Position numbers and translations under genes: made by a program. A DNA stretch of 64,000 nucleotides from contig NZ_AUCU01000021.1 of assembly GCF_000429925.1 (NCBI RefSeq), positions 1 through 64,000 on the forward strand. Reading direction: 5' to 3'. Below, one piece after another: positions 1 through 10,123 of this stretch. Below the pieces are notes generated by a model. The model was not told the origin of the DNA. It saw only the letters and a list, made by a program, of their open reading frames with translations, and did no database searches. The number at the start of each line of letters is the position of its first letter. Within the stretch, counting starts at the first letter, position 1. The DNA is from Desulfatirhabdium butyrativorans DSM 18734 (lineage in GTDB: Bacteria > Desulfobacterota > Desulfobacteria > Desulfobacterales > Desulfatirhabdiaceae).

Positions 1-12
1 GGAGGAAAGACG

Positions 13-1206
13 ATGGCAAAGGAAAAGTATGAGCGCAAGAAGCCGCATGTGAATGTGGGGACGATAGGTCATATTGACCACGGGAAGACGACATTGACCG
101 CAGCGATTACGAAGCACAATGCGTTGCGAGGGATGGCGCAGTACGTTCCGTTTGATCAGATTGACAAGGCGCCCGAGGAGAAGGAGCGAGGCATAACGAT
201 TGCGACGGCCCATGTTGAGTATGAAACGCCCAATCGCCATTATGCACATGTGGACTGCCCGGGGCATGCGGATTACATCAAAAATATGATTACCGGTGCT
301 GCTCAGATGGATGGCGCCATACTGGTTGTGGCTGCTGATGATGGGCCGATGCCGCAGACGCGAGAGCATATTCTGCTAGCCCGCCAGGTCGGGGTACCGA
401 AGATAGTGGTATTTTTGAATAAATGCGATATGGTGGATGATCCGGAGCTTATTGAACTGGTTGAGCTGGAGCTTCGTGAGCTTTTGACCAAATACGAGTT
501 TCCCGGAGATGACACGCCGATTATTCGGGGCAGCGCGCTAAAGGCCTTGGAGAGTGACGATCCGAACAGCGCTGAGGCCAAGTGCATATTTGAATTGATG
601 GATGCAATCGACTCGTTTATTCCGGAGCCGAAGCGGGATATCGACAAGCCGTTTTTGATGCCAATCGAAGATGTGTTCAGCATTTCTGGCCGCGGCACCG
701 TAGTGACCGGAAGGGTGGAGCGAGGGATCATCAAGGTAGGGGAAACGGTAGAGATAGTTGGAATACGGCCGACGCTGAAGACGGTGTGCACAGGAGTGGA
801 GATGTTCCGCAAGCTTCTGGATGAAGGACGAGCCGGAGATAATATTGGGGTATTGCTGCGAGGGACCAAGCGTGAGGAAGTTGAGCGAGGACAGGTGGTG
901 GCACAACCCGGTTCGATTACGCCGCACACGAAGTTCAAGGCCGAGGTGTATATTCTGAGCAAGGAAGAAGGCGGCCGACACACGCCGTTTTTCAAAGGGT
1001 ATCGACCGCAGTTTTATTTTCGGACTACGGATGTGACGGGTGTATTGACGCTTCCAGAGGGAGTTGAGATGATCATGCCCGGGGATAATGTAACGGTATC
1101 CGTTGAACTGATCACGCCCATCGCGATGGAGAAAGAGCTTCGCTTTGCGATTCGGGAAGGCGGCCGAACGGTTGGCGCAGGTGTCGTGAGCGAAGTCATT
1201 GAATAG
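13..1206 (+). CDS. tuf: Elongation factor Tu
   Basis: EF-Tu, the GTPase that delivers aminoacyl-tRNA to the ribosome. The 397 residues are full length. The G-domain motifs are all present: GHIDHGKT (about 19-26), DCPGH (82-86), NKCD (137-140) and SAL (about 175), followed by beta-barrel domains 2 and 3. A strong GGAGG lies at the left edge of the window, 9 bases before the ATG. It stands directly upstream of rpsJ, the usual str-to-S10 junction, so rpsL, rpsG and fusA would be expected just outside. By eye its codons end in G or C more often than those of the ribosomal genes after it (not counted), which would fit high expression or exchange with a second tuf copy. Confidence 0.98.
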   Translation: MAKEKYERKKPHVNVGTIGHIDHGKTTLTAAITKHNALRGMAQYVPFDQIDKAPEEKERGITIATAHVEYETPNRHYAHVDCPGHADYIKNMITGAAQMDGAILVVAADDGPMPQTREHILLARQVGVPKIVVFLNKCDMVDDPELIELVELELRELLTKYEFPGDDTPIIRGSALKALESDDPNSAEAKCIFELMDAIDSFIPEPKRDIDKPFLMPIEDVFSISGRGTVVTGRVERGIIKVGETVEIVGIRPTLKTVCTGVEMFRKLLDEGRAGDNIGVLLRGTKREEVERGQVVAQPGSITPHTKFKAEVYILSKEEGGRHTPFFKGYRPQFYFRTTDVTGVLTLPEGVEMIMPGDNVTVSVELITPIAMEKELRFAIREGGRTVGAGVVSEVIE

Positions 1207-1218
1207 GGAATTGGCAAC

Positions 1219-1530
1219 ATGTTAATGAACAGTAAAATCAGAATTCGACTTCGGGCCTATGATCATAAATTGCTGGATCAATCGGCATTGGATATTGTTG
1301 ATACAGCCAACAAAACCGGTGCAAAGGTGGTAGGCCCGATTCCCTTGCCAACCGCAATCAATAAGTACTGTGTATTGCGCTCTCCCCACGTAGATAAGAA
1401 GTCCAGAGAGCAGTTCGAGATGAGAACGCACAAACGACTTATTGATATCGTTGAGCCCACTCCACAAACCGTAGATGCGTTGATGAAGCTGGATTTATCG
1501 CCAGGCGTCGATGTTGAAATCAAACTGTAG
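1219..1530 (+). CDS. rpsJ: 30S ribosomal protein S10
   Basis: S10 of the small subunit head, also the NusE antitermination factor. The N-terminal core ([11 protein letters not shown]) and the [17 protein letters not shown] segment are diagnostic; length is about 101-103 residues as in the family. Two ATGs lie 6 bases apart. 1219 has the better spacing from AGGGA at 1205-1209, but 1225 gives the more usual N-terminus, so the start is uncertain by two codons. First gene of the S10 operon after tuf. Confidence 0.97.
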   Translation: MLMNSKIRIRLRAYDHKLLDQSALDIVDTANKTGAKVVGPIPLPTAINKYCVLRSPHVDKKSREQFEMRTHKRLIDIVEPTPQTVDALMKLDLSPGVDVEIKL

Positions 1531-1549
1531 CAGAGGAACGGAACCGGCC

Positions 1550-2200
1550 ATGAGTAACGGATTAATTGGGAAAAAAATGGGAATGACCGGAATGTTCTCG
1601 CCCGAAGGACGATACGTACCTGTCACGGTGGTTCAGGCTGGGCCTTGTACGGTTACACAAATCAAAACGCAAACCAAAGATGGTTACAATGCGATTCAGG
1701 TAGGATTTGGTATCCAGAAGAAACAACGCTTGAATAAGCCAGTCACAGGACATCTCCAAAAATCCGGAGACCATGCCTTCTTTGTGCTAAAGGAAATTCG
1801 GGTGGAAAATCCTGATGCCTATTCCTTGGGGCAAGTCATTACCGCCGAGGTTTTTTCGATAGGGGATTATGTTGATGTGACCGGGATCAGCAAAGGAAAA
1901 GGATTTGCTGGTGTAATGCGAAGGCATGGATTTGCTGGAGGCAGAACAACGCATGGAAGCCAGTGTCATCGAATTCCCGGATCTATTGGTGCCAGTGCTT
2001 GGCCATCTAGAGTCATGAAGGGCAAGCGCCTGCCTGGTCATTATGGGCATGAGCAGGTAACAGTAAGAAATCTTCAGGTTCTGGACATTCGCGGTGAGGA
2101 AAACATACTTCTGATTAAAGGTGCCATACCTGGATCAAAGTCAGGTATTCTCAATCTTCGAAAATCCAAGAAACAACCGAAGCAGATGGCCGCGGCATAG
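1550..2200 (+). CDS. rplC: 50S ribosomal protein L3
   Basis: L3 binds 23S rRNA near the peptidyl transferase centre. Start taken at 1550 ([16 protein letters not shown]), since the family begins with a G-L-I-G-x-K-x-G-M-T motif; the longer reading from 1511 overlaps rpsJ and is rejected. AGAGGAAC precedes it. The [19 protein letters not shown] loop with its conserved glycines is present. Length 216 residues, followed by rplD after 34 bases. Confidence 0.97.
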   Translation: MSNGLIGKKMGMTGMFSPEGRYVPVTVVQAGPCTVTQIKTQTKDGYNAIQVGFGIQKKQRLNKPVTGHLQKSGDHAFFVLKEIRVENPDAYSLGQVITAEVFSIGDYVDVTGISKGKGFAGVMRRHGFAGGRTTHGSQCHRIPGSIGASAWPSRVMKGKRLPGHYGHEQVTVRNLQVLDIRGEENILLIKGAIPGSKSGILNLRKSKKQPKQMAAA

Positions 2201-2234
2201 GCCGGGTGTCATAACGACTGAAACGGGAGATCCT

Positions 2235-2858
2235 ATGGCTGTTGTAAACGTCTACAATACGAAAGCTGAAATCATATCCCAGATTGAGCTTCGGGAAGAT
2301 ATTTTTAATATACCTGTTAAAAATTGCGTACTTCATAGTGTGGTCACGATGCAGTTGGCTAAGCGAAGGGCTGGAACAGCCTCTACAAAGCATCGCTCCG
2401 ATGTGAAAGGGAGTACCCGCAAGCTGTTTCGCCAAAAGGGAACAGGACGTGCCAGGCGCGGGGATATCAAGAGTCCGCTTTTGCGAGGCGGCGGGTCAGT
2501 ATTTGGACCCGACCCAAGATCATACGGTTATGAAGTTCCAAAGAAGGTAAAGAAATTGGCTCTGAAAATGGCTCTAAGTTCAAAATTTCAGGACAATACC
2601 TTGACTGTAATCGATAGCATAGACCTGGAATCCGTTAAAACCAAATTAATGGTAAATGTGCTTAAAGCCTTTGATATTCAAGATGCATTGATTGTCAGCC
2701 TTGGAGCCGAAGAAAAACTGGAATTGTCGGCTCGCAATATTCCGGATGTGAAGATTTTGCGAAGTGCAGGTCTAAATGTCTACGATATTCTGAAATACAA
2801 CCATTTGATATTGCTTCAGCCTGCGCTACCCGCCATCGAAGGGAGACTCGGGCAATGA
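2235..2858 (+). CDS. rplD: 50S ribosomal protein L4
   Basis: L4, a 23S rRNA-binding protein lining the exit tunnel and in enterobacteria the autogenous regulator of the S10 operon. Start set at 2235 (MAVVNVYN), preceded by GGGAGATCCT as ribosome binding site; the in-frame reading from 2121 runs into rplC. The tunnel loop with QKGTGRARRGDIKSPLLRGGG is present. 207 residues. Its stop overlaps the rplW start by four bases (ATGA). Confidence 0.96.
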   Translation: MAVVNVYNTKAEIISQIELREDIFNIPVKNCVLHSVVTMQLAKRRAGTASTKHRSDVKGSTRKLFRQKGTGRARRGDIKSPLLRGGGSVFGPDPRSYGYEVPKKVKKLALKMALSSKFQDNTLTVIDSIDLESVKTKLMVNVLKAFDIQDALIVSLGAEEKLELSARNIPDVKILRSAGLNVYDILKYNHLILLQPALPAIEGRLGQ

Positions 2859-3142
2859 ACTACATCGAAATTTTGAAGAGACCGGTTCTAACCGAAAAAT
2901 CCAATATTCAAAAAGAAACGGCCAACCAGGTTACCTTTGAAGTGGCGTCCCAAGCAAATCGTATTCAGATACAGCAAGCTGTTGAGACAGCATTCAAAGT
3001 AAAAGTTGAATCTGTCAATACCATGCATGTTCGGGGCAAGCTCAAAAGAAGAGGTCGAATCGTCGGAAAACAACGCAATTGGAAAAAGGCCATAGTCAAG
3101 TTGGCCCCCAATCAGCGAATTGAAATTTTTGAAGGTATTTAA
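2855..3142 (+). CDS. rplW: 50S ribosomal protein L23
   Basis: L23 sits at the tunnel exit and docks trigger factor and SRP. 95 residues with the N-terminal ILKRPVLTEKS motif and the C-terminal KRRGRIVGKQRNWKKAIV loop typical of bacterial L23. Translationally coupled to rplD through the ATGA overlap. Confidence 0.97.
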   Translation: MNYIEILKRPVLTEKSNIQKETANQVTFEVASQANRIQIQQAVETAFKVKVESVNTMHVRGKLKRRGRIVGKQRNWKKAIVKLAPNQRIEIFEGI

Positions 3143-3160
3143 AGAGCGGGGATCTGAGAA

Positions 3161-3988
3161 ATGGCCGTTAGAAGCGTAAAAGCGACATCACCGGGAAGAA
3201 GATTCCAGACCCACGCCGGTTTAGATGAGGTGGCCAATAAGGAGCCTGAAAAGGCGCTGATTTCGCCTCAAAGAAAACAGGGCGGGCGTAACGCCAATGG
3301 CCGGGTAACTGCCAGGCATCGCGGCGGTGGCGAGAGAAGACATTATCGAATCATTGATTTCAAACGCGATAAAATTGGAATACCTGCGAAGGTTGCAGCT
3401 ATTGAATACGATCCCAATCGATCGTCAAGAATTGCGTTGCTTCATTATGCTGATGGAGAGAAGCGATATATTCTGGCGCCTATAGATCTAAAAGCAGGTG
3501 ATACGGTGATGTCGGGGCCGGAAGCGGATATCCGTGCAGGTAATAGTCTTCCCCTGGATAAGATACCGTTAGGCTCCCAAATCCATAATATTGAATTGCG
3601 ATCCGGAAAAGGTGGGCAGATTGTCCGCAGTGCGGGTACATTTGCCCAGTTGATGGCGAAAGAGGAGCGATATGCCCTCGTGAAATTGCCTTCCGGCGAG
3701 GTGCGTAAGGTTTTGCTTTCTTGTTACGCTACCATCGGTCAATTGGGTAATATCGTGCATGAAAATGTGTCGATAGGGAAAGCCGGCCGAAAACGCCATA
3801 TGGGTTGGAGACCCAAAGTAAGAGGGGTTGCTATGAACCCGATCGATCATCCGATGGGCGGTGGAGAAGGGCGCTCTTCCGGTGGAAGACACCCCTGCTC
3901 TCCATGGGGTATGCCGACAAAGGGATACAAGACGAGAAAGAATAAACGGACGGATAAATATATCGTTAAGCGAAGAAATTCGAAATAG
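3161..3988 (+). CDS. rplB: 50S ribosomal protein L2
   Basis: L2, required for subunit association and peptidyl transferase assembly. 275 residues, the usual length. Seen: the RNA-binding [18 protein letters not shown] stretch, and the C-terminal [21 protein letters not shown] region with the conserved histidine near the catalytic centre. A GGGGATCTGAG site precedes the ATG. Followed by an unusual 138-base gap before rpsS. Confidence 0.98.
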   Translation: MAVRSVKATSPGRRFQTHAGLDEVANKEPEKALISPQRKQGGRNANGRVTARHRGGGERRHYRIIDFKRDKIGIPAKVAAIEYDPNRSSRIALLHYADGEKRYILAPIDLKAGDTVMSGPEADIRAGNSLPLDKIPLGSQIHNIELRSGKGGQIVRSAGTFAQLMAKEERYALVKLPSGEVRKVLLSCYATIGQLGNIVHENVSIGKAGRKRHMGWRPKVRGVAMNPIDHPMGGGEGRSSGGRHPCSPWGMPTKGYKTRKNKRTDKYIVKRRNSK

Positions 3989-4062
3989 CGGTTCAATCGT
4001 TTGTCCATTTTTGCTTGCAAGACTGAAATGAATTAACTTTAAACATTCCTCGGATGAAATTT

Positions 4063-4077
4063 TCGATTTGAAATCGA
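4063..4077. other. Short palindrome in the rplB-rpsS gap
   Basis: Perfect 7-bp inverted repeat TCGATTT-G-AAATCGA inside the 138-base rplB-rpsS gap, one of the widest gaps within the S10 operon. It could be a weak RNA hairpin or an operator; nothing else in the gap resembles a gene. Function unknown. Confidence 0.35.
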
Positions 4078-4126
4078 CCGGAGAGAATCAGATATCCGAT
4101 AAGTGTTCTATTAAGCAGGAGAGTAT

Positions 4127-4408
4127 ATGCCACGCTCGCTAAAGAAGGGCCCATTCGTCGATCAGAAGCTGATTGGAAAAGTAGAATCTGCACAAGATGC
4201 CAGATCAAATAAAGTGATCAAGACGTGGTCCCGACGGTCTACCATCATTCCGGAAATGGTTGGCGTTACACTCGCCGTTCACAATGGGAAGAAGTTCGTT
4301 CCGGTCTTTGTGACCGAAGATATGGTCGGGCATAAACTGGGCGAGTTTTCGCCTACAAGAATTTTTTATGGACATTCCGGAGACAAGAAAACGAAGGTCA
4401 AGAAGTAA
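4127..4408 (+). CDS. rpsS: 30S ribosomal protein S19
   Basis: S19 of the small subunit head, contacting S13 and the 50S bridge. N-terminus [12 protein letters not shown] and the [11 protein letters not shown] motif are diagnostic; 93 residues is family length. Preceded by AGGAG. Next gene rplV begins 24 bases later. Confidence 0.98.
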   Translation: MPRSLKKGPFVDQKLIGKVESAQDARSNKVIKTWSRRSTIIPEMVGVTLAVHNGKKFVPVFVTEDMVGHKLGEFSPTRIFYGHSGDKKTKVKK

Positions 4409-4432
4409 ATCCGATATCGGAGACGTGCAAAG

Positions 4433-4777
4433 ATGAGATCTGAATACCGAGCAATACTAAGGAATGCGATGATTTCTCCGCAGAAGGTCCATGTATTGGT
4501 GGATGCGATCAAAGGAAAACCTGTTGAAAAGGCCCTCGATATCCTCCGGTTCATGCCGCAAAAGAGTGCCAAAATTCTACAGAAAATTGTTCATTCTGCA
4601 GTTGCGAATGCCGATAATAAGGATAAAGTTGACGTGGATCGGTTGATTGTGGCCAATGTTACTGCGGATCAGGGAGCTACGCTCAAGCGGTTCAGTGCAA
4701 GGGCCAGAGGTAGAGGCACGAGAATATTGAAAAGAACTGCCCATATCACAGTAACATTAGCCGATAAGGCTTCGTGA
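4433..4777 (+). CDS. rplV: 50S ribosomal protein L22
   Basis: L22 lines the nascent-peptide tunnel with L4; its beta-hairpin is the classical macrolide-resistance site. 114 residues. Seen: the RNAMISPQKVHVLVDAIKGK start and the C-terminal hairpin with KRFSARARGRGTRI. Upstream site is a weak GGAGACG. Followed closely by rpsC. Confidence 0.97.
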   Translation: MRSEYRAILRNAMISPQKVHVLVDAIKGKPVEKALDILRFMPQKSAKILQKIVHSAVANADNKDKVDVDRLIVANVTADQGATLKRFSARARGRGTRILKRTAHITVTLADKAS

Positions 4778-4792
4778 AAAGGAGGAAATCGC

Positions 4793-5443
4793 TTGGGCCA
4801 GAAAGTCAATCCGATCGGATTAAGGCTGGGTATCGTCAAAACCTGGGAATCGAGATGGTATGCTCAGAAACAGTATTCAAAGAATATTCTTGAAGACTTT
4901 CAATTGAGAAAGTTCCTCAAAGCAAAGCTTCAGCATGCAGGCGTTTCAAAGATCGAGATCGAAAGGTCGTCCAAACGTATCCGGTTTCGAATTCATGCTG
5001 CAAGACCCGGAATCATCATTGGAAAGAAGGGTGCTGAGATAGCGACGCTTAAGCAAGAGGTTGAAAAGAGAATAGCCCAGGAAGCCATTATCGATATTCA
5101 AGAAATCCGAAAACCCGAGATTGATGCCCAGCTAGTTGCAGAAAATGTCGGTCAGCAGATTGTCAGAAGGGTCGCCTTCAGAAGAGCCATGAAGAGAGCC
5201 ATATCCTCGGCCTTGCGATTCGGTGCAGAAGGAGTGAAAATCATTTGTTCAGGGCGATTGGGTGGAGCTGAAATGGCACGAACCGAGAGTTATCGTGAAG
5301 GGAGGGTTCCTCTTCATACACTACGGGCGGATATTGATTATGGGTTTGCAGAAGCTCATACGACATACGGAGTTGTTGGTATAAAAGTCTTCATTTTTAA
5401 AGGTGAAATTCTCAACAAAGAGACGCCAGAAATCGTTCAATAG
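4793..5443 (+). CDS. rpsC: 30S ribosomal protein S3 (TTG start)
   Basis: S3 of the mRNA entry channel, 216 residues, beginning [13 protein letters not shown], with a KH-domain [11 protein letters not shown] motif and the C-terminal [27 protein letters not shown] segment. Initiation is at TTG: no ATG fits and AAGGAGG lies just upstream (4780s). It is one of five TTG-initiated ribosomal genes in this cluster. Confidence 0.96.
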   Translation: MGQKVNPIGLRLGIVKTWESRWYAQKQYSKNILEDFQLRKFLKAKLQHAGVSKIEIERSSKRIRFRIHAARPGIIIGKKGAEIATLKQEVEKRIAQEAIIDIQEIRKPEIDAQLVAENVGQQIVRRVAFRRAMKRAISSALRFGAEGVKIICSGRLGGAEMARTESYREGRVPLHTLRADIDYGFAEAHTTYGVVGIKVFIFKGEILNKETPEIVQ

Positions 5444-5461
5444 TTAGACGGAGACGGAAAT

Positions 5462-5875
5462 ATGCTGAGTCCGAAGAAAGTCAAATATCGTAAACAACAA
5501 CGTGGTCGAATGAGAGGTCTTTCAAAAGGCGCAACGGAATTGAATTTCGGTGAATACGGGTTGCAAGTGCTTGAGTGCGGAGCGATCAGTGCCAAACAAA
5601 TTGAAGCTGCGCGTATTGCTTTGACAAGACATGTTAAAAGAGGCGGGAAGATGTGGATCCGCATTTTTCCGGATAAACCCATTACCAAAAAGCCCGCGGA
5701 AGTTCGTATGGGAAAGGGTAAAGGCGCTCCTGAAGCTTGGGTAGCCGTTGTCAAGCCGGGAAGAATTCTATACGAAATGGAAGGTATTCCTCGAGAACTT
5801 GCTCAGGAAGCGCTTCATCTTGCATCGAGCAAACTGCCTCTAAAGACGCGATTTATCGAGAGGAGTGAAGTGTAA
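5462..5875 (+). CDS. rplP: 50S ribosomal protein L16
   Basis: L16 binds 23S and 5S rRNA near the A-site tRNA elbow. 137 residues. N-terminal [16 protein letters not shown] and the [23 protein letters not shown] region are diagnostic. ATG preceded by GACGGAGACGGAA. Its TAA overlaps the rpmC ATG (TAATG), indicating coupled translation. Confidence 0.97.
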   Translation: MLSPKKVKYRKQQRGRMRGLSKGATELNFGEYGLQVLECGAISAKQIEAARIALTRHVKRGGKMWIRIFPDKPITKKPAEVRMGKGKGAPEAWVAVVKPGRILYEMEGIPRELAQEALHLASSKLPLKTRFIERSEV

Positions 5876-6063
5876 TGAAAGCTTCTGAGATTCGAAAGCT
5901 GACCGTCGATGAAATGGAACAGAGAATTGAAGGCTTGGGACAGGAAATATTCAATCTGCGATTCCAAAAAGAATTGGGTCAGCTTGAAAATGCGAACAAA
6001 ATCAAGCAGCTCAAAAAAGACATCGCCCGGTATAAGACTTTGATAACCGAAAGCAAAAGATAA
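5875..6063 (+). CDS. rpmC: 50S ribosomal protein L29
   Basis: L29, a small two-helix protein at the tunnel exit beside L23. 62 residues: [13 protein letters not shown] start, the [13 protein letters not shown] motif and a basic C-terminal helix. Start overlaps the stop of rplP. Confidence 0.96.
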   Translation: MKASEIRKLTVDEMEQRIEGLGQEIFNLRFQKELGQLENANKIKQLKKDIARYKTLITESKR

Positions 6064-6089
6064 TAAGCCATCAGAGAGTGCTTGCTGCC

Positions 6090-6347
6090 ATGAAACAACG
6101 GGGAATGAAACGTCAGATTAATGGGATTGTTGTCAGTAACAAGATGGACAAGACAATTGTCGTTCTTGTTGAGAGGCTTATCAAACATCAAGAATACCAT
6201 AAGTATATCAAAAGACAGGCGAAATATGTCGCTCACGACGAAAAAAACGCCTGCGGTGTCGGCGATAAGGTGTTGATCACCGAATCACGGCCCCTGAGTC
6301 GCACGAAGAGATGGCGGCTTAGCCAAATTATCGAAAAGGCAATCTGA
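6090..6347 (+). CDS. rpsQ: 30S ribosomal protein S17
   Basis: S17, an OB-fold primary 16S rRNA-binding protein. The body [19 protein letters not shown] and the [15 protein letters not shown] tail are diagnostic. Start set at ATG 6090 (MKQRGMKR), matching the usual N-terminus; GTG at 6078 and ATG at 6105 are alternatives in frame. About 85 residues. Confidence 0.95.
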   Translation: MKQRGMKRQINGIVVSNKMDKTIVVLVERLIKHQEYHKYIKRQAKYVAHDEKNACGVGDKVLITESRPLSRTKRWRLSQIIEKAI

Positions 6348-6367
6348 GTTACAAGGAATTAGATACT

Positions 6368-6736
6368 ATGATTCAGACAGAAACCAAACTGACGGTTGCA
6401 GATAATTCGGGCGCCAAAATAGTAAACTGCATTAAAGTCTTAGGCGGTACTCGAAGAAGATATGCAAGGGTAGGCGACATCATAGTCGTTGCTATCAAGG
6501 AAGCGATCCCCAATTCCAAGGTGAAAAAAGGGGATGTCATGAAAGCCGTTGTTGTGAGAACGAAGAAAGAGATACGCCGAGCGGACGGGACATACATTCG
6601 GTTTGACGAGAACTCCGCTGTCTTGATAAATGCCAGCCAAGAGCCAATAGGGACCCGGATATTCGGCCCAGTTGCCAGAGAATTAAGAGCTAAACGATTT
6701 ATGAAGATTATTTCACTTGCTCCTGAAGTTCTGTAG
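6368..6736 (+). CDS. rplN: 50S ribosomal protein L14
   Basis: L14 forms intersubunit bridges with 16S rRNA. 122 residues: [27 protein letters not shown] and the C-terminal [23 protein letters not shown] are standard. First large gene of the spc block; rplX follows after 27 bases. Confidence 0.98.
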   Translation: MIQTETKLTVADNSGAKIVNCIKVLGGTRRRYARVGDIIVVAIKEAIPNSKVKKGDVMKAVVVRTKKEIRRADGTYIRFDENSAVLINASQEPIGTRIFGPVARELRAKRFMKIISLAPEVL

Positions 6737-6763
6737 AAGCGTATCGGACAGGAGATCATGGAA

Positions 6764-7096
6764 ATGGTAATCAAGCAGAAATGCAATATGAAAAAAGACG
6801 ATAAAGTTAAAGTGATCAGCGGAAAAGATGCCGGCAAAATCGGCAAGATCATAAAAGTCGATCGTAAAAAAAGCCGAATAGTCGTAGAACATGTTAATAT
6901 CGTGAAGAAGCATACGCGTGCCAACGTGAAGAATTCCAAGGGAGGAATTCTTGAAACGGAAGCATCAATTCATTGGTCTAACGTGATGCTGATGTGCAAT
7001 CATTGTATGGCGCCAATACGTGTTAAAATTCTTACGATGGAAGATGGGAAGAAAGTTCGGGTTTGTCGAAAATGTAACGAACAGATCGATAAGTGA
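6764..7096 (+). CDS. rplX: 50S ribosomal protein L24 with C-terminal zinc ribbon
   Basis: L24, an assembly-initiator protein with a KOW motif ([17 protein letters not shown]). The C-terminus carries CNHC and CRKC pairs, a likely zinc ribbon absent from E. coli L24 but common in related lineages. Start placed at ATG 6764, nine bases after GGAG; ATG 6758 is in frame but only three bases from it. About 110 residues. Confidence 0.95.
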   Translation: MVIKQKCNMKKDDKVKVISGKDAGKIGKIIKVDRKKSRIVVEHVNIVKKHTRANVKNSKGGILETEASIHWSNVMLMCNHCMAPIRVKILTMEDGKKVRVCRKCNEQIDK

Positions 7097-7115
7097 TACC
7101 TCCCAGGGGAAACAC

Positions 7116-7655
7116 ATGTCACAGATGAAGCAACACTACGAGGAAATTATCGTTCCTCAATTGATGGACGCATACAAATACAAGAATCGGATGCAGGTTC
7201 CTCGAATCGAAAAAATCGTTCTCAACATGGGAATGGGAATGGCGATTCAAAATGCAAAATTAATGGATTCTGCTATCGAGGAGCTCTCCGGGATCACCGG
7301 ACAGAAACCCGTCATTACCAAGGCGCGGAAAGCCATTGCCGCATTTAAAATTCGTGAGGGTATGTCGATTGGCTGTATGGTGACCCTGAGACACGATAGA
7401 ATGTATGATTTCTTTAACAAGCTCGTGAATATCGCGCTACCCAGAGTAAGGGATTTTCGCGGTGTATCCGGCAAAGCATTCGATGGAAGGGGAAATTACA
7501 CCCTCGGTATCAAGGAACATACCATTTTCCCTGAAATTAACTACGATTCGATTGATCAGACCAAAGGTATGAATATAACAATCGTAACGAGTGCAACGAG
7601 CGATGAAGAAAGCAAAGCCTTACTGAAGATGATGGGAATGCCATTCCGGAATTGA
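7116..7655 (+). CDS. rplE: 50S ribosomal protein L5
   Basis: L5 binds 5S rRNA and contacts P-site tRNA. 179 residues from ATG 7116 ([17 protein letters not shown]), preceded by AGGGGAAA; the reading from 7020 overlaps rplX and is an artefact. Diagnostic: IVLNMGMG, the [22 protein letters not shown] region and [17 protein letters not shown]. Confidence 0.97.
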   Translation: MSQMKQHYEEIIVPQLMDAYKYKNRMQVPRIEKIVLNMGMGMAIQNAKLMDSAIEELSGITGQKPVITKARKAIAAFKIREGMSIGCMVTLRHDRMYDFFNKLVNIALPRVRDFRGVSGKAFDGRGNYTLGIKEHTIFPEINYDSIDQTKGMNITIVTSATSDEESKALLKMMGMPFRN

Positions 7656-7709
7656 ACATCGAAAGTTCTTTCCCTTTATACAAACACGGAAAGGGTATAG
7701 GAGGAAGCG

Positions 7710-7895
7710 TTGGCAAAAAAGTCTCTGATGAACAAGGCGGCCCGAAAACCGAAATTTCAGGTACGCAAGTATAACCGATGTCCAATGTGTGGAAGGCCAA
7801 GGGGATTTCTTCGGAAGTTTGGGATTTGCAGAATTTGCTTTCGTAATCTTGCATCTCAGGGTAGCCTTCCCGGCGTTATCAAATCAAGCTGGTGA
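7710..7895 (+). CDS. rpsN: 30S ribosomal protein S14, zinc-binding short form
   Basis: S14 type Z: 61 residues with CPMC and CRIC pairs coordinating zinc and the [14 protein letters not shown] core. Initiation is at TTG 7710 after GGAGGAAGCG. The short zinc form, rather than the longer zinc-free form of enterobacteria, sits in the normal spc position between L5 and S8. Confidence 0.96.
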   Translation: MAKKSLMNKAARKPKFQVRKYNRCPMCGRPRGFLRKFGICRICFRNLASQGSLPGVIKSSW

Positions 7896-7939
7896 TTACT
7901 CCAGAAACTTCCAACGATTTTGTTCAGATGGAGAAAGCA

Positions 7940-8338
7940 ATGGCCATTACCGACCCGATTGCGGACATGCTTACACGAATTCGAAATGCCGCCAAGGCGA
8001 AAATCAACAGTGTTGATATTCCCGGTTCAAAAATGAAACTTGAAATTGCCAAGGTGATGAAACAGGAAGGATATATCCGCAATTTTAAATTCATCCAAGA
8101 TCAGAAACAAGGTACTTTGCGCATTTATCTGAAATATGGACAAGGGAACGTAAATGCAATCTTCGGATTGCATCGTATTAGCAAACCGAGTCGCAGAGTA
8201 TATGCCAAGGCCCAGGAAATTAAACCGGTTCTTAATGGAATGGGTATATCCATTCTCTCTACTTCCAAGGGGATTTTAACCGACAAGCAGGCTCGTCAAG
8301 ATAAAATTGGCGGTGAGGTTCTCTGCAACATATGGTAG
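7940..8338 (+). CDS. rpsH: 30S ribosomal protein S8
   Basis: S8, a primary 16S rRNA-binding protein and the spc operon repressor in E. coli. Start at ATG 7940 ([17 protein letters not shown]), six bases after GGAG; longer readings from 7892 or 7928 give non-family N-termini. C-terminal [19 protein letters not shown] and GGEVLCNIW are typical. 132 residues. Confidence 0.97.
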   Translation: MAITDPIADMLTRIRNAAKAKINSVDIPGSKMKLEIAKVMKQEGYIRNFKFIQDQKQGTLRIYLKYGQGNVNAIFGLHRISKPSRRVYAKAQEIKPVLNGMGISILSTSKGILTDKQARQDKIGGEVLCNIW

Positions 8339-8353
8339 GAATGAGGTAATCCA

Positions 8354-8893
8354 ATGTCTCGAATTGGAAAAAAACCCATTCAGATTCCTGAACGGGTCAA
8401 AATCGTTTGTCATGAAGACTTGCTCAGCATAACTGGTGAAAAAGGCGTCCTTCATCATAAGATGCACAACTCAGTTAGACTTCAAGTTGAAGATCGAAGT
8501 GCCTATGTGCAATTGAGAGAAGAAAGCCCGAATGATCATGCCATTCAGGGGATGACCAGGGCGATCGTAGCCAATATGGTGACAGGGGTTTCCTCAGGAT
8601 TCGAAAGGACCCTTGAAATTGTTGGAATTGGTTATCGCGCGGCGCTGAACGGAAGAATACTCAATCTGTCCTTGGGATATTCTCATCCGGTCGAGTTTTC
8701 GCTTCCTGAAGGTGTTGAAGCATCAGTTGAAAAGAACACTATCATCACGCTTAAGGGTATTGATAAAGAAAAATTGGGGCACACCGCGGCTGCACTAAAG
8801 CGGTTGAGGCCGCCTGAACCCTATAAGGGTAAGGGTATCCGCTTTTCGACAGATAGAATCATAAAGAAGGCTGGCAAGAAGGGTACGAAATAA
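8354..8893 (+). CDS. rplF: 50S ribosomal protein L6
   Basis: L6 lies near the GTPase centre and consists of two similar domains. 179 residues: SRIGKKPIQIP start and the C-terminal RRPPEPYKGKGIRF-type segment (here RLRPPEPYKGKGIRF). Followed by a 148-base gap before rplR in which I see no gene. Confidence 0.97.
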   Translation: MSRIGKKPIQIPERVKIVCHEDLLSITGEKGVLHHKMHNSVRLQVEDRSAYVQLREESPNDHAIQGMTRAIVANMVTGVSSGFERTLEIVGIGYRAALNGRILNLSLGYSHPVEFSLPEGVEASVEKNTIITLKGIDKEKLGHTAAALKRLRPPEPYKGKGIRFSTDRIIKKAGKKGTK

Positions 8894-9041
8894 TCGTATC
8901 AATAACTGATAGGTGTTGGGTATCCGTTCTTTGCCTGAGTTCCGATTTCGACAAAACATATCAATGTAGGAGCAAAAAATCGCGATATCTGAGAAGAACA
9001 AAAAGCTTTCCTGGATATTTCGGTTAAAAAGGACATTGAAG

Positions 9042-9413
9042 ATGGGTAAAACCAATCCAAGAGTTGCTGCTAGAATGAAGCGGAAGCAACGCATACGAAA
9101 ATCAATCTCTGGCACTCCAGATAGACCGAGGCTATGTGTTTTTCGCAGCTCAAAACACATATATGCTCAAATTATTGATGATACAAAAGGAATTACCTTA
9201 GTCTCCGCATCGACGCTCGATGAGGTTCTTCGATCACAAGGTGATACCAAAAAGAAAAAAGTCGAAAAAGCTGCGGAGGTTGGTCGGCTCATTGCGAAGA
9301 AGGCAAAAGAGAACGGTGTTACGAAAGTTGTCTTTGATCGAAATGGCTACCTGTATCACGGAAGGGTGAAAGCGGTCAGCGATGGCGCTCGGGAAAACGG
9401 ACTCGAATTTTAA
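9042..9413 (+). CDS. rplR: 50S ribosomal protein L18
   Basis: L18 binds 5S rRNA together with L5. About 123 residues with [20 protein letters not shown] and the C-terminal [26 protein letters not shown]. Start at ATG 9042 after AAGGA; a TTG two codons earlier (9036) is less likely. The stop is closely followed by the rpsE ribosome binding site. Confidence 0.96.
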   Translation: MGKTNPRVAARMKRKQRIRKSISGTPDRPRLCVFRSSKHIYAQIIDDTKGITLVSASTLDEVLRSQGDTKKKKVEKAAEVGRLIAKKAKENGVTKVVFDRNGYLYHGRVKAVSDGARENGLEF

Positions 9414-9429
9414 TGAAGGAGGATTCCCC

Positions 9430-9924
9430 TTGGGAAAGCCGGAAATCAACGAAAGCCAGATGATAGACAAGGTAGTGCATCTCAACCGAGTCGCCAAGGT
9501 TGTGAAAGGTGGACGTAGGTTCAGCTTCAGTGCAATTGTTGTAGTGGGTGATGGGAATGGCAGCGTTGGATGCGGATTGGGTAAGGCTGGGGAAGTACCT
9601 GAAGCCATCAGGAAAGGTGTAGAGCAGGCAAAAAAGAATGTTGTTCGGGTACCTCTCACCCATGGGACCATTCCCTATGAAACGATAGGAAAATTCGGAG
9701 CAGGAAGGGTATTGCTAAAGCCAGCGTCTGAAGGCACAGGCGTTATTGCCGGGGGAGCTGTGAGAGCCATTCTGGAAGCTTGCGGCATTCAAAATATTCT
9801 GACCAAATGCATGGGCTCCCACAATCCACATAATGTGGTGAAGGCTACCATTGAAGGGCTATCCAGACTGCAAAGTCGCGAGCAAGTCGCCTCTCGAAGA
9901 GGTAAACCAATAGAAGAATTATGA
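9430..9924 (+). CDS. rpsE: 30S ribosomal protein S5 (TTG start)
   Basis: S5 of the decoding fidelity centre. Start placed at TTG 9430, six bases after GAAGGAGGA (9416-9423); an in-frame ATG at 9382 lies inside rplR and gives an unlikely N-terminus. Diagnostic: [38 protein letters not shown] and the [12 protein letters not shown] segment. About 164 residues. Confidence 0.95.
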   Translation: MGKPEINESQMIDKVVHLNRVAKVVKGGRRFSFSAIVVVGDGNGSVGCGLGKAGEVPEAIRKGVEQAKKNVVRVPLTHGTIPYETIGKFGAGRVLLKPASEGTGVIAGGAVRAILEACGIQNILTKCMGSHNPHNVVKATIEGLSRLQSREQVASRRGKPIEEL

Positions 9925-9937
9925 ATTGGGGATAGGT

Positions 9938-10123
9938 ATGATCGATACCATTACCGTTACGCTGATCAAAAGCATGATAGGAAGACCTGAAAAGCATCGA
10001 CGCATTTTAAAATCCCTGGGTCTCAAGAAAATGAATCGACCCAACACGATTCCGGATACAACTTCGACACGGGGGCAGGTTCAGAAAGTGAGTCACTTGG
10101 TACGGGTGGAGGAAAAGCAATGA
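9938..10123 (+). CDS. rpmD: 50S ribosomal protein L30
   Basis: L30, a small beta-alpha protein of the large subunit. 61 residues from ATG 9938 after GGGGATAGG: ITVTLIKSMIGRPEKHRRILKSLGLKK, then the usual RPNTIPDTTSTRGQVQKVSHLV. Its end overlaps the rplO start by four bases. Confidence 0.95.
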   Translation: MIDTITVTLIKSMIGRPEKHRRILKSLGLKKMNRPNTIPDTTSTRGQVQKVSHLVRVEEKQ